From: Parastagonospora avenae f. sp. tritici 18332-5
Taxonomy: Eukaryota; Ascomycota; Dothideomycetes; Pleosporales; Phaeosphaeriaceae
Direction: 5' to 3'
Assembly (NCBI GenBank): GCA_022559985.1
Contig: JAFJTR010000060.1
Span: forward strand, 1 to 64,000
Length of the DNA: 64,000 nt
The notes beneath the pieces are model-generated. The model did no database searches. It worked only from the letters and a program-made list of their open reading frames with translations, and had not been told where the DNA came from. This document shows positions 10,116 to 20,090 of this stretch, one piece after another; the stretch's first letter is position 1, and the number at the start of each line of letters is the position of its first letter. The translations under genes and the position numbers were made by a program.

Positions 10116-11628
10116 ATGATGAAGACGCAGGAAAAGTTGTTCATCAACAACGAGTACGCAACATCGCACAACAACGAGAGACTGACGGTATACAACCCCT
10201 ACAATGGAAGTCTGGTCTCGGATAAGGTCGAGGTAGCGCTGGAAGAGGACGTTGATTTGGCCGTGTCGGCCGCGCAATCAGCGCTTCCAATATGGCAGGC
10301 GATGACGGGCATACAATGCAGTGCAGTGATGCTGAAGTATGCCAGTCTAGTCGAGTCGCATACGGAGGAAATAGCGCAACTCGAGTCGCAGTGCATGGGA
10401 TCTCCGATGATGCTAGCGCGAAGAGTCGTGGGGACCCACGCGGCTGCTTTTCGGTTCTATGCTGGGCTGGCGGACAAGATTGCCGGGACGACTTATACGG
10501 AAGATGGAGATGGATTCTTCAAGATCGTGCTGCAGGAGCCGATTGGTGTATGCGCCGGTATTGGGGCGTGGAATGCGACGCCAATCTTTGCGGGATGGAA
10601 GGTGAGATGCTACTATCAAACACGTGATTCACTCCGGGCAAGCGCTAACTAAACGTCGCATGCAACAGATCGCACCCGCTGTCGCAGCTAGCAACACGTT
10701 TTTGTTCAAGGCGTCCGAAAAGTCGCCGCTGGGCACGCTGTACTTAGGTCAGCTCTTTCGCGAAGCTGGTTTTCCGCCAGGTGTAGTGAATTTAGTGTCG
10801 GGTGGGCCAGCGACAGGCGCTCTCCTCGCCTCGCACATGAGCATTCGCAAAATTTCCTATACAGGCTCCGTCACCGGTGGCCGCGCCGTCCAGCTTGCGG
10901 CCGCTAAAAGCAATTTGAAGCAGGTGACACTAGAGCTGGGAGGCAAGTCAGCCGCACTCGTCTTTGATGACGCACATCTGGAATGCGCCATCGCGCATTG
11001 CTCACGAACATTTGCCCTCAACGGCGCCCAGGTGTGTTCGGCTGCCTCCCGCGTACTAGTCCACCGCAATGTCGCCGAGACCTTCGTTGCAGGCATTAGC
11101 ACTGCCTTCAGGCAGCTGGCTGCAGCCCATGGTCCACCTGCAGATGCATTCTTCGGTCCGCTGGTCGATGAAGCGCACCGCCAGCGGGTGCAGGCCTTTG
11201 TGGATGTTGCCCGCGCAGAGGGCGTCGTTGTTGTCGCAGGTGAAGTGCCGCCCCATCCTACCGCCTTGTTCATGCCTCCAACACTTCTGATCGACCCCCC
11301 TACTGACGGTCGTGCATACCGTGAGGAGATCTTCGGGCCTGTCCTGGCTGTCAAGACTTTTTCAACAGAGGAGGAAGTTCTCGCACTGGCTAACGATTCA
11401 TCCTACGGGCTGGCCGCTGCTGTCTTCACCTCAAGTATGCCGCGTGCCTTGCGTATAACGCGCGCTCTCGAAGTCGGCATGGTGGGCATCAACAGCCCCG
11501 TTATGCCTCTGACACAGCTGCCATGGGGCGGCTGCAAGGAGAGTGGCTACGGCCGTGAAGGGGGGCTGGCGGGTCTCGAAGAGTACCTGCAGTCCAAGAC
11601 TGTCTTGATCAGTAGCAAAGACCCATAG
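10116..11628 (+). CDS. NAD(P)-dependent aldehyde dehydrogenase embedded in the ABA cluster
   Basis: Two exons, 10116-10601 and 10669-11628, with a 67-nt intron (donor GTGAGA, branch GCTAAC, acceptor CAACAG), giving 481 residues, typical of the ALDH superfamily. Visible elements: cofactor-binding GWK then IAPAVAASNT across the splice; ELGGKSA with the general-base Glu; catalytic Cys in GAQVCSAASR; EEIFGPVLAV; and the C-terminal GGCKESGYGREGG. All key residues are present, so the enzyme should oxidise an aldehyde to a carboxylic acid in the cytosol. It lies between the two P450 genes of the ABA cluster. An ALDH is not part of the Botrytis aba1-4 set. A role on ionylideneacetaldehyde, or on a later intermediate, is inference. 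The first of two adjacent ATGs is taken as start. Confidence 0.92.
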
Positions 11629-12160
11629 GGGTAGTCTGGGCGAATCGAGAATATCTACAGGGTGTCCAAATGGTGGCACGGATCTAAATTAGAGCAGTCA
11701 ACCAGTCATTACAAGTTACGAATCTCACCGTTTCTTACCGATACACTGCCGTTCCCCCTCCAACAAAGGAGACGACCCTTCATATCGATCAATGCTCGTA
11801 CTGGCAAGAACCGTTCAGGATGCGCGTTAAATTGAGACACAATGTTCAGATCCTCCCTCCCCAAATAGGGGATAGTGTCTTGCGGATGCTCTCTATGTGC
11901 AAGTGCGGGCTCCGGAAATGTCCTGAGCCTCGGCATTGTTCCCCAACAGGTCTAGCGCCTTTGGGGCTCTCTCAACTTCACGACGATCTCAACCCACTAC
12001 ATCTAACCCGATTTACAATTATGTTCATGCACAAAATGCGTAACCACGATGTTCGACCAGTTTATAGTGCACACGTTTTACCGCTCAATCACGTGAGCCG
12101 CTATACCCGGGAGATACGTTCACCGCACCTCAAAACTGTCCGAAACACCGAAGTCTACGT
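11629..12160. other. Convergent intergenic region between ALDH and second P450
   Basis: 532 bp between two converging 3' ends. No gene or repeat seen; a CACGTG hexamer occurs at about 12090. Confidence 0.5.
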
Positions 12161-13939
12161 CTAATTCCGCTCTTTGAACCGAACATAAAGCTCTGGCCGG
12201 TTCAAGGCCTGCCATGACCTCAACACCGCTACTTTGGGGTCCAGGCTCCACAAGCTATTCTTCGCTCCCTCATCCCCTTCCGTCTCCAGTTCAAAGTCGA
12301 AAGCCCAAAGTAAATGCGCCATGATCAGTCGGATCTCATAGTGTGACAAGTTCTGGCCCAAGCACTGTTTTGGACCGGCTCCAAATGGCGCTGATGCGCT
12401 AAGTTCGTCATTCTCAAACGCTGAGTCCCAGCCCTGATCAGGGTGATTGTGCAACCATCTCTCGGGGTGGAACTCGTTTGGTAGATGAAAATTCCGCTCA
12501 GAGCGCGCTGTTGCCCATGGCGCTACAGAAACCATGGATCCTCCCGGAAGCACATGCGGGCCGATGTGTGTCCCCTTTGCTGGAATCGCTCGTGGCATGA
12601 TAGAACTGGCTGGTGGAAATATCCGCAACGCTTCCTTGATGCATGCGTCCAGGTAGACCAACTCCTCCAGCTTTTGCAGTGTAATATCACTTGGATCAGC
12701 GAAAGTGGTGCGGATCAAGGTAGTGAGGTGATTGCGGATGTCGTGGTGTATACAGAGATTGTACATGAAAGTGACGAGGAGGGTGGAGGTAGTCTCGGAG
12801 CCAGCGGTGACGAGTAGCGTCATGTTGAGGATGAGTTCTGTGGGCGTAAGGCTTTTTCTTGCGTCTTTGTTGCGTTGAAGATGATATAAAAAGTCCTTGT
12901 TAGAGGAATCCTCGTCCGCGAGACCTTGTTAGATGTTAGCTAATCTCCTCTACAGATAACACACGACGACATACGCTCAGCAGTCTTTCTGCGTGTGTTC
13001 ATGAACGAGATTCGACGCCATTTCATTGCTTCCTTTGGCATAAGCTTGAGAGCGATCCGATTGAGCAATGTACCGACACCCGTCACTCTACGAACGGCCA
13101 TATCCAAAGCTGAGGTATAGAGTACCTTGGTCGTTGCAACCGCCCATTCGGTCGCAACACCTTCATCCAGACAATGGAAAGACTCGCCGAAGCATAGATC
13201 TCCGATGATGTCAAATGTCGTATACGACACTATAGCCCGTTAGAAGGTGTCACCATTCTCAACAATGTGGATGGGGAAAGGTCATACTCCAATCGCTCAT
13301 ATTTAGGGCTTTCCTCCCCGCCCCTCGCGTCTTGATTGCGTGAATCAATTTAGACGTCTGACGTTGCAGTATTTCCTGTTGCGACATGAGGGTGGCCTTC
13401 GTAAAACCGACTGCCATTGCACGTCGCTGTCGGGTATGCTCAGAACCTTTTGCCATACCAATACCGACACAACCATCGATGGGTACTACGACTCCGGTGA
13501 AGATGGACGCTTTCTCTAGAACTTCTCCATGCTAATAGGCGAATATTAGTTAGTCACATGCATGATATACAGAGGCTAACAGATGAACGTACGCGGTTGC
13601 CATAGATCTTCTCCCAAGCATATGATTCGGTGAAGCTGAGCTCGTCAGGAGAGACCCGGATGACTGGCCCATATTTCTCGTGGAGCTTGTAGTAGTACAA
13701 GTGTTGGATTCCCCGGTAGGCGACAATGGCGCTCGGAATGCTAGACACGCTGTCCAACCATGGTCCAGGGTATTTGCTTAGGGGATGCAGCCATCTACGA
13801 TACATAATTTGACCTAGGATGGACGCGAAGAGCTTCGAACAATGTTTAGCTGTTCTGATTTTATACCGGGGCATGTTCAGCTCACCAACAGTAGAGCACA
13901 CCATGCGGCAAAGGTGACATGGGAGAAGCTGAGTTCCAT
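12161..13939 (-). CDS. aba2: Cytochrome P450, CYP65-like; aba2 candidate
   Basis: Five-exon minus-strand model in transcription order: 13939-13886, 13832-13593, 13531-13288, 13229-12975, 12924-12161, giving 518 residues. Introns are 50-61 nt with donors GTGAGC, GTACGT, GTATGA, GTATGT. Frames join exactly at every junction. Motifs: hydrophobic N-terminal helix, then WLHPLSKYPGPW; I-helix TAGSETTS; ExxR as EALR; PERW; haem loop FGAGPKQCLG. The general look is that of CYP65/isotrichodermin-hydroxylase-type fungal P450s. In Botrytis, BcABA2 hydroxylates alpha-ionylideneacetic acid at C-1' and C-4'. The symbol is given for cluster position and complementarity to the other P450; sequence orthology was not tested. 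It is transcribed divergently from aba3. Confidence 0.75.
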
Positions 13940-14220
13940 CTTGTCAATCAGCGCAGATATCGACGTGAAGAGCTCGAAGTAGCTCTCAAGAACAGCACAG
14001 AATTGTCGCTCGAGTGTTAGAGTGGCAACTCAATTACACTATGGGGTGTCAATGGCAGATATATCAGCTAATATATGATGCCGACTATACTGATCGACGC
14101 CTTGGAAGACTTTGATGAAACAAAACGAGCCGAATCCAAGAAAAACGAAGCTCAGTACTACGTTACTGGAGAAATGGTGCATTATTACCCCGCGGGTCCG
14201 TTCGGGATAACTCCAGTTTT

Positions 14221-14231
14221 CGGGTCAATTG
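14221..14231 (+). promoter_or_regulatory. Candidate cluster motif CGGGTCAATTG (aba2/aba3 promoter)
   Basis: Identical over 11 bases to the copy at 6184-6194 before aba1. It could serve both divergent genes. Confidence 0.4.
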
Positions 14232-14276
14232 CTAAATGCCCTAATCCCGCAGGTGCAGCCCCAATTATCGAGGGGT

Positions 14277-14309
14277 GATCGATGGGTAGTGGACGGGCGA
14301 TCGATGGGT
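14277..14309 (+). repeat. Direct repeat GATCGATGGGT, 22-bp period
   Basis: Two exact 11-base copies whose starts are 22 bp apart (two helical turns), so both would face the same side of DNA. Located in the divergent promoter between the motif at 14221 and the aba3 TATA box. A binding site for a dimer or for two molecules is plausible. Confidence 0.45.
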
Positions 14310-14457
14310 GTTTGGCTTTTGAATTGAGATGTCCATTTCGAGGGTCACATATCACCAAGATATTCACATCGGCGGTCATCACTTTTATATAAACACGAAA
14401 GGCCATGGCGTTCTTCCAGCTTCACATCAACATCGTCAACATCGCTTCAACATCACA

Positions 14458-15921
14458 ATGTCTAGCTTCTCAACCAATGTTTCGGCCAATGCCATCTGCT
14501 TCGGGGTCGTTTGGACGGGGGTTTTGTTGTTCCAAGTTCGTCCAACATGAGAGAACACCAAGCACAGTTCTAATCCAAAGTCAGCGTCTCAATGCTCAAG
14601 TGAGCCAAAAAAATCTTCCCAAGGATGACGAAAAGTCAATCCCACAGGCGGATGAGCCAGTCGCCAAAAAGACAGTTACAGTTAACGAGCGCTGGTACTA
14701 CCCACCCGACATTGCGGATGATTTGAAAGATGTTGACCTTCCACCCCGCGTGAAGGAAGAGGTTCTCGCATGCGCTTGGGAATACACTCGCTGTGTTGTA
14801 CCAGAATACACAAATTGGACGCGATATGTTGCTTTCATGCGCATCATTGTCATTGGTACCATCGCCGAATTTCGCGGTAGTCTCATGGACGTAGCCAATG
14901 ATGACCATGTCGTGGGTTACAAGCTCACTGAAGTGTTAAAAACGCTGTGCGGAGGAACAGCAGGCGAGTATGTCTTCTTCACCATTCACTCCGACCTTCA
15001 GAGGTTCTCTGCTGACACTTCGCTCTCAGAGCCGAGATGTGCCGCGAATTTCGGTGCTTCCTACTTATGTCGTCGCAAAAGTCTAGTCGTCGGACAAACA
15101 CTTTGCTTTTCCGCCGCTACAGCGTTGCTCTATCGAAAAGCCCACGGCAATTCTTCCGCATGCGTGATACCGACGCGCTCGCCCGCTTCACCATGGGCGC
15201 TGCTCTAGTGTGCAATGACCTTGACAACGTTTGGTTCAGTGATACCCAATTCGACATCATGGCCGAAATAGGTAACACGATGTACGACGGAATAGCATAC
15301 TGGAAGCATCGTTCCGAGGGAGAGATCAACAGCACCTTCGCATACATGCCCGACACCCACCGCATCATGGCCTACCACAGATGTCGCGAGGCACTCTGGG
15401 CCCTGGACGTAGCTTATGCGAAACAGCCCGAAATGAAATGTGCTATCAACTTTATCCGCTATTTCGGCGGACCAATTCACATGATGATGCGTCGATATCG
15501 CTTCGTGGAAGAGGGCCTTACCCTGGGCAAACCGGAAACAAAGCGTGTCATCGCGGATACACGAAAGAATGTGAAGCTATGGAATCGAGTAGACGAGCAA
15601 AAGAAGGCGAAGGATCAAGAACGTGGAAGCCTCGAGCAATATCGTGACGTTCTCTCCAAGGAGAAGGTTTTCTTATTCAATGGGCTTGCGGCAATGCTGG
15701 AAGGGGCCGATGAAAACTTATGCTCTGCGTGCAGCTATCGGGAGACGTATGGCGCGCCAAAGGCTCATACGTTCGGCGGGGTCGTTCTTTGTGCCGGGTG
15801 TAAGCAGGGATGGGGCGCTTATGCGGAGAGCATTCTCGAGCGGACTGTCAAGACATTTCCGGAGGCGGCCGAATCGATCCGTCTCAGCGAGACGCGCGCG
15901 ACTTCATCAGCCAAGAAGTAG
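14458..15921 (+). CDS. aba3: Alpha-ionylideneethane synthase (ABA3 family), key ABA enzyme
   Basis: Model: exons 14458-14535, 14585-14967, 15030-15921, 450 residues. The second intron (62 nt, GTATGT...CTCTCAG) is firm: it joins two frames and restores an unbroken family sequence. The first (49 nt, GTTCGT donor) is tentative; without it the protein would open at 14405 in the other frame. Diagnostic segments: WYYPPDIADDL, CAWEYTRC, EYTNWTRYVAFMRI, FRMRDTDALARF, CNDLDNVWF, FGGPIHMMMRRYRFVEE, and a C-terminal double Cys pair (CSAC...CAGC). These match my recollection of Botrytis BcABA3 along the length. That enzyme is an unusual sesquiterpene synthase without classical terpene-synthase motifs that converts farnesyl diphosphate to alpha-ionylideneethane. 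This gene identifies the cluster. Confidence 0.9.
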
Positions 15922-16570
15922 ACATTCCTCGCTTTTAGGGAGTTAAGGAGCAGTGGTTGGGGCTGATTACTTTTTCGGAAGCTTTATAGCAATTCATTGA
16001 CCATGCGCACGAAAATGAAGTAGATCAAGTAATATCAATCGGTCTGATTCATGTAGCTTGATGCAAATAATTCCTCTCCTTAACTGCAAGCACCTCTCGT
16101 GAACTACAAAAGTCACTCCCGAATGTCCGCGCCAGAAGCGCCATGGGGGAAGTTCCATGATCGTTGCAGTTGTAAAGTGTAAACAAAACGGGCTGGACAT
16201 GAAGTCCACGCCAAAATTGACGAAATGTCCGTAAAAACGACCGGAGCTTTTGTGAAGAGCCTCAGGGCTACCAGTGTACTACTTCAAGCTCAGAGAAAGT
16301 CTGACATCGTCTCCCGCGTGCGCCCAAAGATTTATTTCGGATCTCAGTCATCAGGAAACACTCAGTCATGAGCCGTTGCTCATTTACACATCTCGTCTTC
16401 GCCAATGGCAATGTTTGCTTTGCGTGCATCAGAGGACCTTTGCCCTCAACCCCGACGTGAGCGTTTCGTTGCACGAACCGGATCGCCCGACGACTATTCA
16501 ACCGTTAGTGTTGAACAGACTGGAAACGTAACTAATCTCGACTTTCAAAGGCACTGTTGTTCCGGGTCTT
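15922..16570. other. Intergenic, right edge of ABA cluster
   Basis: 650 bp between aba3 and the F-box-like pseudogene. Overlapping short frames on both strands (about 16268-16531) show no domain. Confidence 0.5.
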
Positions 16571-17839
16571 CTAAGTCCACTCTGCACGAGACAAGCTGTA
16601 GTTGAAGTCGGATGCCGTAAGTTGAGCATCCCGATCAGCATGGCGAACATGGCTCGTGGGCATTGATAATTCATCATAGCGACCTTCGATCTTGATATTC
16701 CAGCCTTGTTCCTTCAGGTCGTAGACCAACGGGCCCAGTACTTCTGTCAGATACGTCGCGTATTAGAGGATTGATTGCTGTCAGATAGCAGTTGTCGCGC
16801 ATCACTGTCCTGATGCCGAGGAAGTCCGGAAGCTCAGTCAGAATGTACAAGCCGACTCGATCCTATTTCGGCCTGACTCGGAGGAGGTCATGGATCTCCT
16901 GAGGACACCTTCATGAGACGACAAAAAAAACGGTTACACTTAAACTCAGATCCATCGAAAAAACCCGATCAATCTGACAACTTCCGCGAACTTGACGCCA
17001 TGATTGGGGGTCGTACAATCAACACGTAGGACCAAACTACGTTGAGTACCTGACTTTTTCTTCTTAACCAGCGTCTTTGGTAATTCGAGACCCCTCAGAG
17101 CTGCCACAAAATGCTGCCTAAGCGGGATATCGAACTTGGGCGACGATCAGTCACGGCAGTTCCCAGTCCTGACGTTGAATAGTCTGAGCGAAAGATCGAT
17201 ACTGATGAAGCGAACGAGGTCAGCTGGGACACAAGTGGTCCGGAATCGATCTCTTGACAAGAAACCCTCTAACTCTCCTGGATACTGAAGAGTGAAGTGT
17301 TTGTCTTTGTGAAACTGCTTAGAGAGCTCTGTGACGAAGTCCGGGCCCATGTAATCTGATTGAAAGTAGTGTGGATAGTCTGTACAACTCCAAAGCTCAT
17401 TGTGCTCGGGGCTGGACCCACTGTAGACGCATCCTAAGGGTGCTTTGTCTTGGCAACCTCGCTCCTCACGATCAAAATCCGGGGGTCCTCGGTGCATAAG
17501 CTCGCGATAGATCATGTCCTTGAGCTCTTGTGGCAGACGTCGAACGGTGTTAAACGCAAATCCTAGGTTCCAAATACGAGCGTACGAGTCGGAAACACTA
17601 ACCACGGATCTGGACACCGTTAGACAAATTCTTGGCATCGTTACGGTCCCTAGTCTTACTGTTCGAGTGAAGTAGCATAATCTTCGAGGCGTCGTCCTTG
17701 GACTGATCTTAGATAGGTAGAGGCGTCCGCATCGATATCTTGCAACCTGCAAGTCGTAAGTGAAATGCCGCAAGTCCTTGTGCATAGCGACATACTTTTG
17801 GAGGGCGACAGAGCAATCTTTGGTCAAGCTAAATGGCAT
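16571..17839 (-). pseudogene. F-box-like hypothetical protein, broken by stop and frameshifts
   Basis: The 230-codon frame 17839-17147 contains RRLPQELKDMIYREL (about residues 100-115), an F-box-like helix common in fungal hypothetical proteins, then a Cys/Tyr-rich region (DYPHYFQSDYMGPDFVTELSKQF). Reading past the TGA at 17147-17149 the same frame continues as convincing protein (HFVAALRGLELPKTLVKKKK, TTPNHGVKFAEVVRLIGFF) to about 16960. A further piece in another frame (ELPDFLGIRTVMRDNCYL, LGPLVYDLKEQGWNIKIEG) leads to a stop at 16571. One nonsense codon and at least one frameshift therefore separate three collinear pieces. Unusual introns could rescue part of this, but I see no good donor at the TGA. 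Confidence 0.55.
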
Positions 17840-19095
17840 TAGTCTTTATCCTTTATAAGATAGCTCCTCGTGCAATCTCACTGGAGCAGGAAGCTGAGCT
17901 GCGCATTCAGCGCCGACTGCGATGAGTCGCCGCTCATCTTACTTGGTTGAGACGCTACAAGCAAGCTAGCTAGCTGCACCACGTGGCTTTCGAGCTTCTA
18001 TGCATTTCTACAAACAAAACGCTCTATGACGTCAACTCCAAGTGAAGGCAATGGAAACATGCCGTGAGTCATGGAAAGGTTCGCGCCTCTTCCGATCCTA
18101 ACCAGACTACTCGCTATATTTCGAATCATATGCACTTGATACTACTGCATTTTCAAGATCCCTCGACGAGCTTCAAGCCACTTGTTGAGTGTCAAGGTAA
18201 CGATTACAAATTTAACTTTCAGACGCTGTCGAGAAGCGCCCAATTTTGCTGGTTACAAATCAATAGCCTTAAAAACGCACCTTTCATCTGGCCTCGTAAC
18301 TAAAGGAAGAACGGATGGTATCTGAGCTATAGATTCGTATGGAGAAGAAGTGTGAAGCTCCTTGCTGTCTGGTGCGGGCTAGACCAAAGTAGGCTTAGCT
18401 ACTTCTGATCCATCTCTCAGTTTTCCGTGTTACCGGGAAACGACGTCTTCTCCCTTGACGAAAAACATCAAGAAGGCAGAAATGTTACTTTGGCGAGCAA
18501 AAGTGTCTCACAAGCCTTTTCTTCGAAGCATCCATCTCATCAGGCCTTCCCCTCTGTATGTTCGTCAAGCTCGCCACACCTGAGCCACACCTGAGCCACA
18601 ACAACCAGCCTCCACTATCTCAAGACAAGAAAGAGACAAACCTGACCCACCACCAGTATATCACAAGACTTCCCTCACATACATCTCACAACCTCGCACC
18701 ATAAGTCCTCATCCTTCCGCAGCTTATCGATAAGCCCGTGCTCCGCCCCCAAGGCCACCCGCCGATCCCTCCCGAGCCACCCGAGCGGACCACAAAAGGT
18801 TTCACAAAGATCCCAAAAGCAGGTCGGATCAGAGCTAGGTTCAGACATCAGCATCGCGCTTATTGACCGGGGCTCGCAAAGTCCGCCTGTAGCGTGTAAG
18901 ATCTTGGTGGTGCAAGGCTGATTTGGCGGGCCTGAGTACGGCGCAGTTGTGGTGGGTATGGGTAAGATCTGGCTGCCTGGAAATGCAGATACGTATATAC
19001 GTTGCGACTTTCCTTCTCGACATCTTGAAATGTATCAAAATTTACATTCGAATCCCATTTCTAGTCAAACTATTCACCGTCACAAGTCCGCCACA
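17840..19095. other. Intergenic, no gene seen
   Basis: 1.26 kb, promoter region of the membrane-protein gene at 19096. It has a short direct repeat CACACCTGAGC (two copies, about 18577-18598) and a TATA-like ATATAC at about 18994. No coding signal recognised. Confidence 0.5.
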
Positions 19096-19765
19096 ATGCC
19101 CGGTCCACTCCTCAACTTCACCATCTTCACCAAATCCACCCCACACGCACTACGCGCCATATCGCTCGCTACCTTCGTCCCAGCCTTCATCATTCTGCTG
19201 ATTGCTGGCATCGGGCTCGAAGCTGCCAATCCCGCCATTGGCATCATACCTCTCTTCTTCAGCTCCGCATTCAGCGCGCTACTCCTTGCCAACGAGAAGA
19301 AGTGCGGATGTCAAGCCAGTGGTCTGACAGGCACACCCGTGCACCTCGTGTTTGACTTGGCCCTCGGTTTGAGTCTGCTCATGTTCACGATCCTGGGGTG
19401 GTTGAGCATGGGCAGTGGGCGGGCGGATCGTGGGTTCATTGTTTTGGGAACGTATGGAACGAACTTCATGGTCTTCAACCTGTGAGTATACTTTGAAGGC
19501 GACACACCGCATCTTCTCTGACAAGAGCAGTATTGTGCACTTTTACTTCGTCGGTCTTCAGCTGCAGGAGTCGTTAAACCCAGGCCAGAGCTATCCGATG
19601 TCGTGTCCGCAATGCCAGAACTCGTCGTTCTCGGTGGGAAATATCAAGTTGGCAAATGTTACAGCTGGCTTGAAGGATGGATATGCGCCACTTCTGGATC
19701 GTGAGGGCGAGCCGAGCACGAGTGCGGAAGAGAGGGCGCCGACTGAGGATGGCGAGATGGTGTAA
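19096..19765 (+). CDS. Small four-helix membrane protein, unknown function
   Basis: Exons 19096-19481 and 19531-19765 with a 49-nt intron (GTGAGT...GAGCAG), 206 residues. The ATG sits in a fine context (CCACAATG). Four hydrophobic segments can be seen: residues about 20-40 (FVPAFIILLIAGIGL), 45-65 (IGIIPLFFSSAFSALLLA), 85-105 (DLALGLSLLMFTILGW) and 118-140 across the splice (NFMVFNLIVHFYFVGL). They are followed by a soluble, acidic C-terminal tail with a CPQC pair and Glu/Ser-rich end (EGEPSTSAEERAP). It resembles fungal hypothetical integral membrane proteins. I do not recognise a family function. Confidence 0.8.
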
Positions 19766-20090
19766 TGACACCCGACACCCGCGCCATTGGTCGTCCAGTC
19801 ACGAGCTATGACATAAAGCATGGGCAATACACGGAATTTCTGGAAAAGAAACATAATCTGTGATGGGTAGCGCCTCCGCTTGAATCGTCTCTTGGTGTTC
19901 TAAGAGAGATTTTGAAAGGACAATGGATTGTGGCACCAAACTTTTTATAGATTTTAGAAAATTTAGTTTGTCGCGTAATCGTGCAGGAAAACAAAATCGG
20001 TGACAACATGTTGGTGAGCCAGGTGATAATGGATGTGCTCGATGCACCTGCGCATCGACACACGTCGGGGTCTTGCAGGCTGTTATCAGA
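19766..20090. other. Convergent intergenic region, no feature
   Basis: About 325 bp between the membrane-protein gene and the 3' end of the first HET gene; nothing recognised. Confidence 0.5.

Larger units (their letters stand above)
13940..14457. promoter_or_regulatory. Divergent aba2/aba3 promoter
   Basis: About 520 bp between the start codons. Contains CGGGTCAATTG at 14221-14231, a direct repeat GATCGATGGGT at 14277-14287 and 14299-14309, and TATATAA at about 14387-14393, oriented for aba3. The TATA box supports the aba3 start at 14458 rather than 14405, which would lie only about 15 bp downstream of it. Confidence 0.55.

Noticed and set aside
10857..11354. 165-codon frame antisense to the ALDH
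   Set aside because: Shadow of a GC-rich coding strand; no motif.
14405..14457. ATG 14405 as the certain aba3 start
   Set aside because: Too close to TATATAA; 14458 has the better context, though this is not proven.
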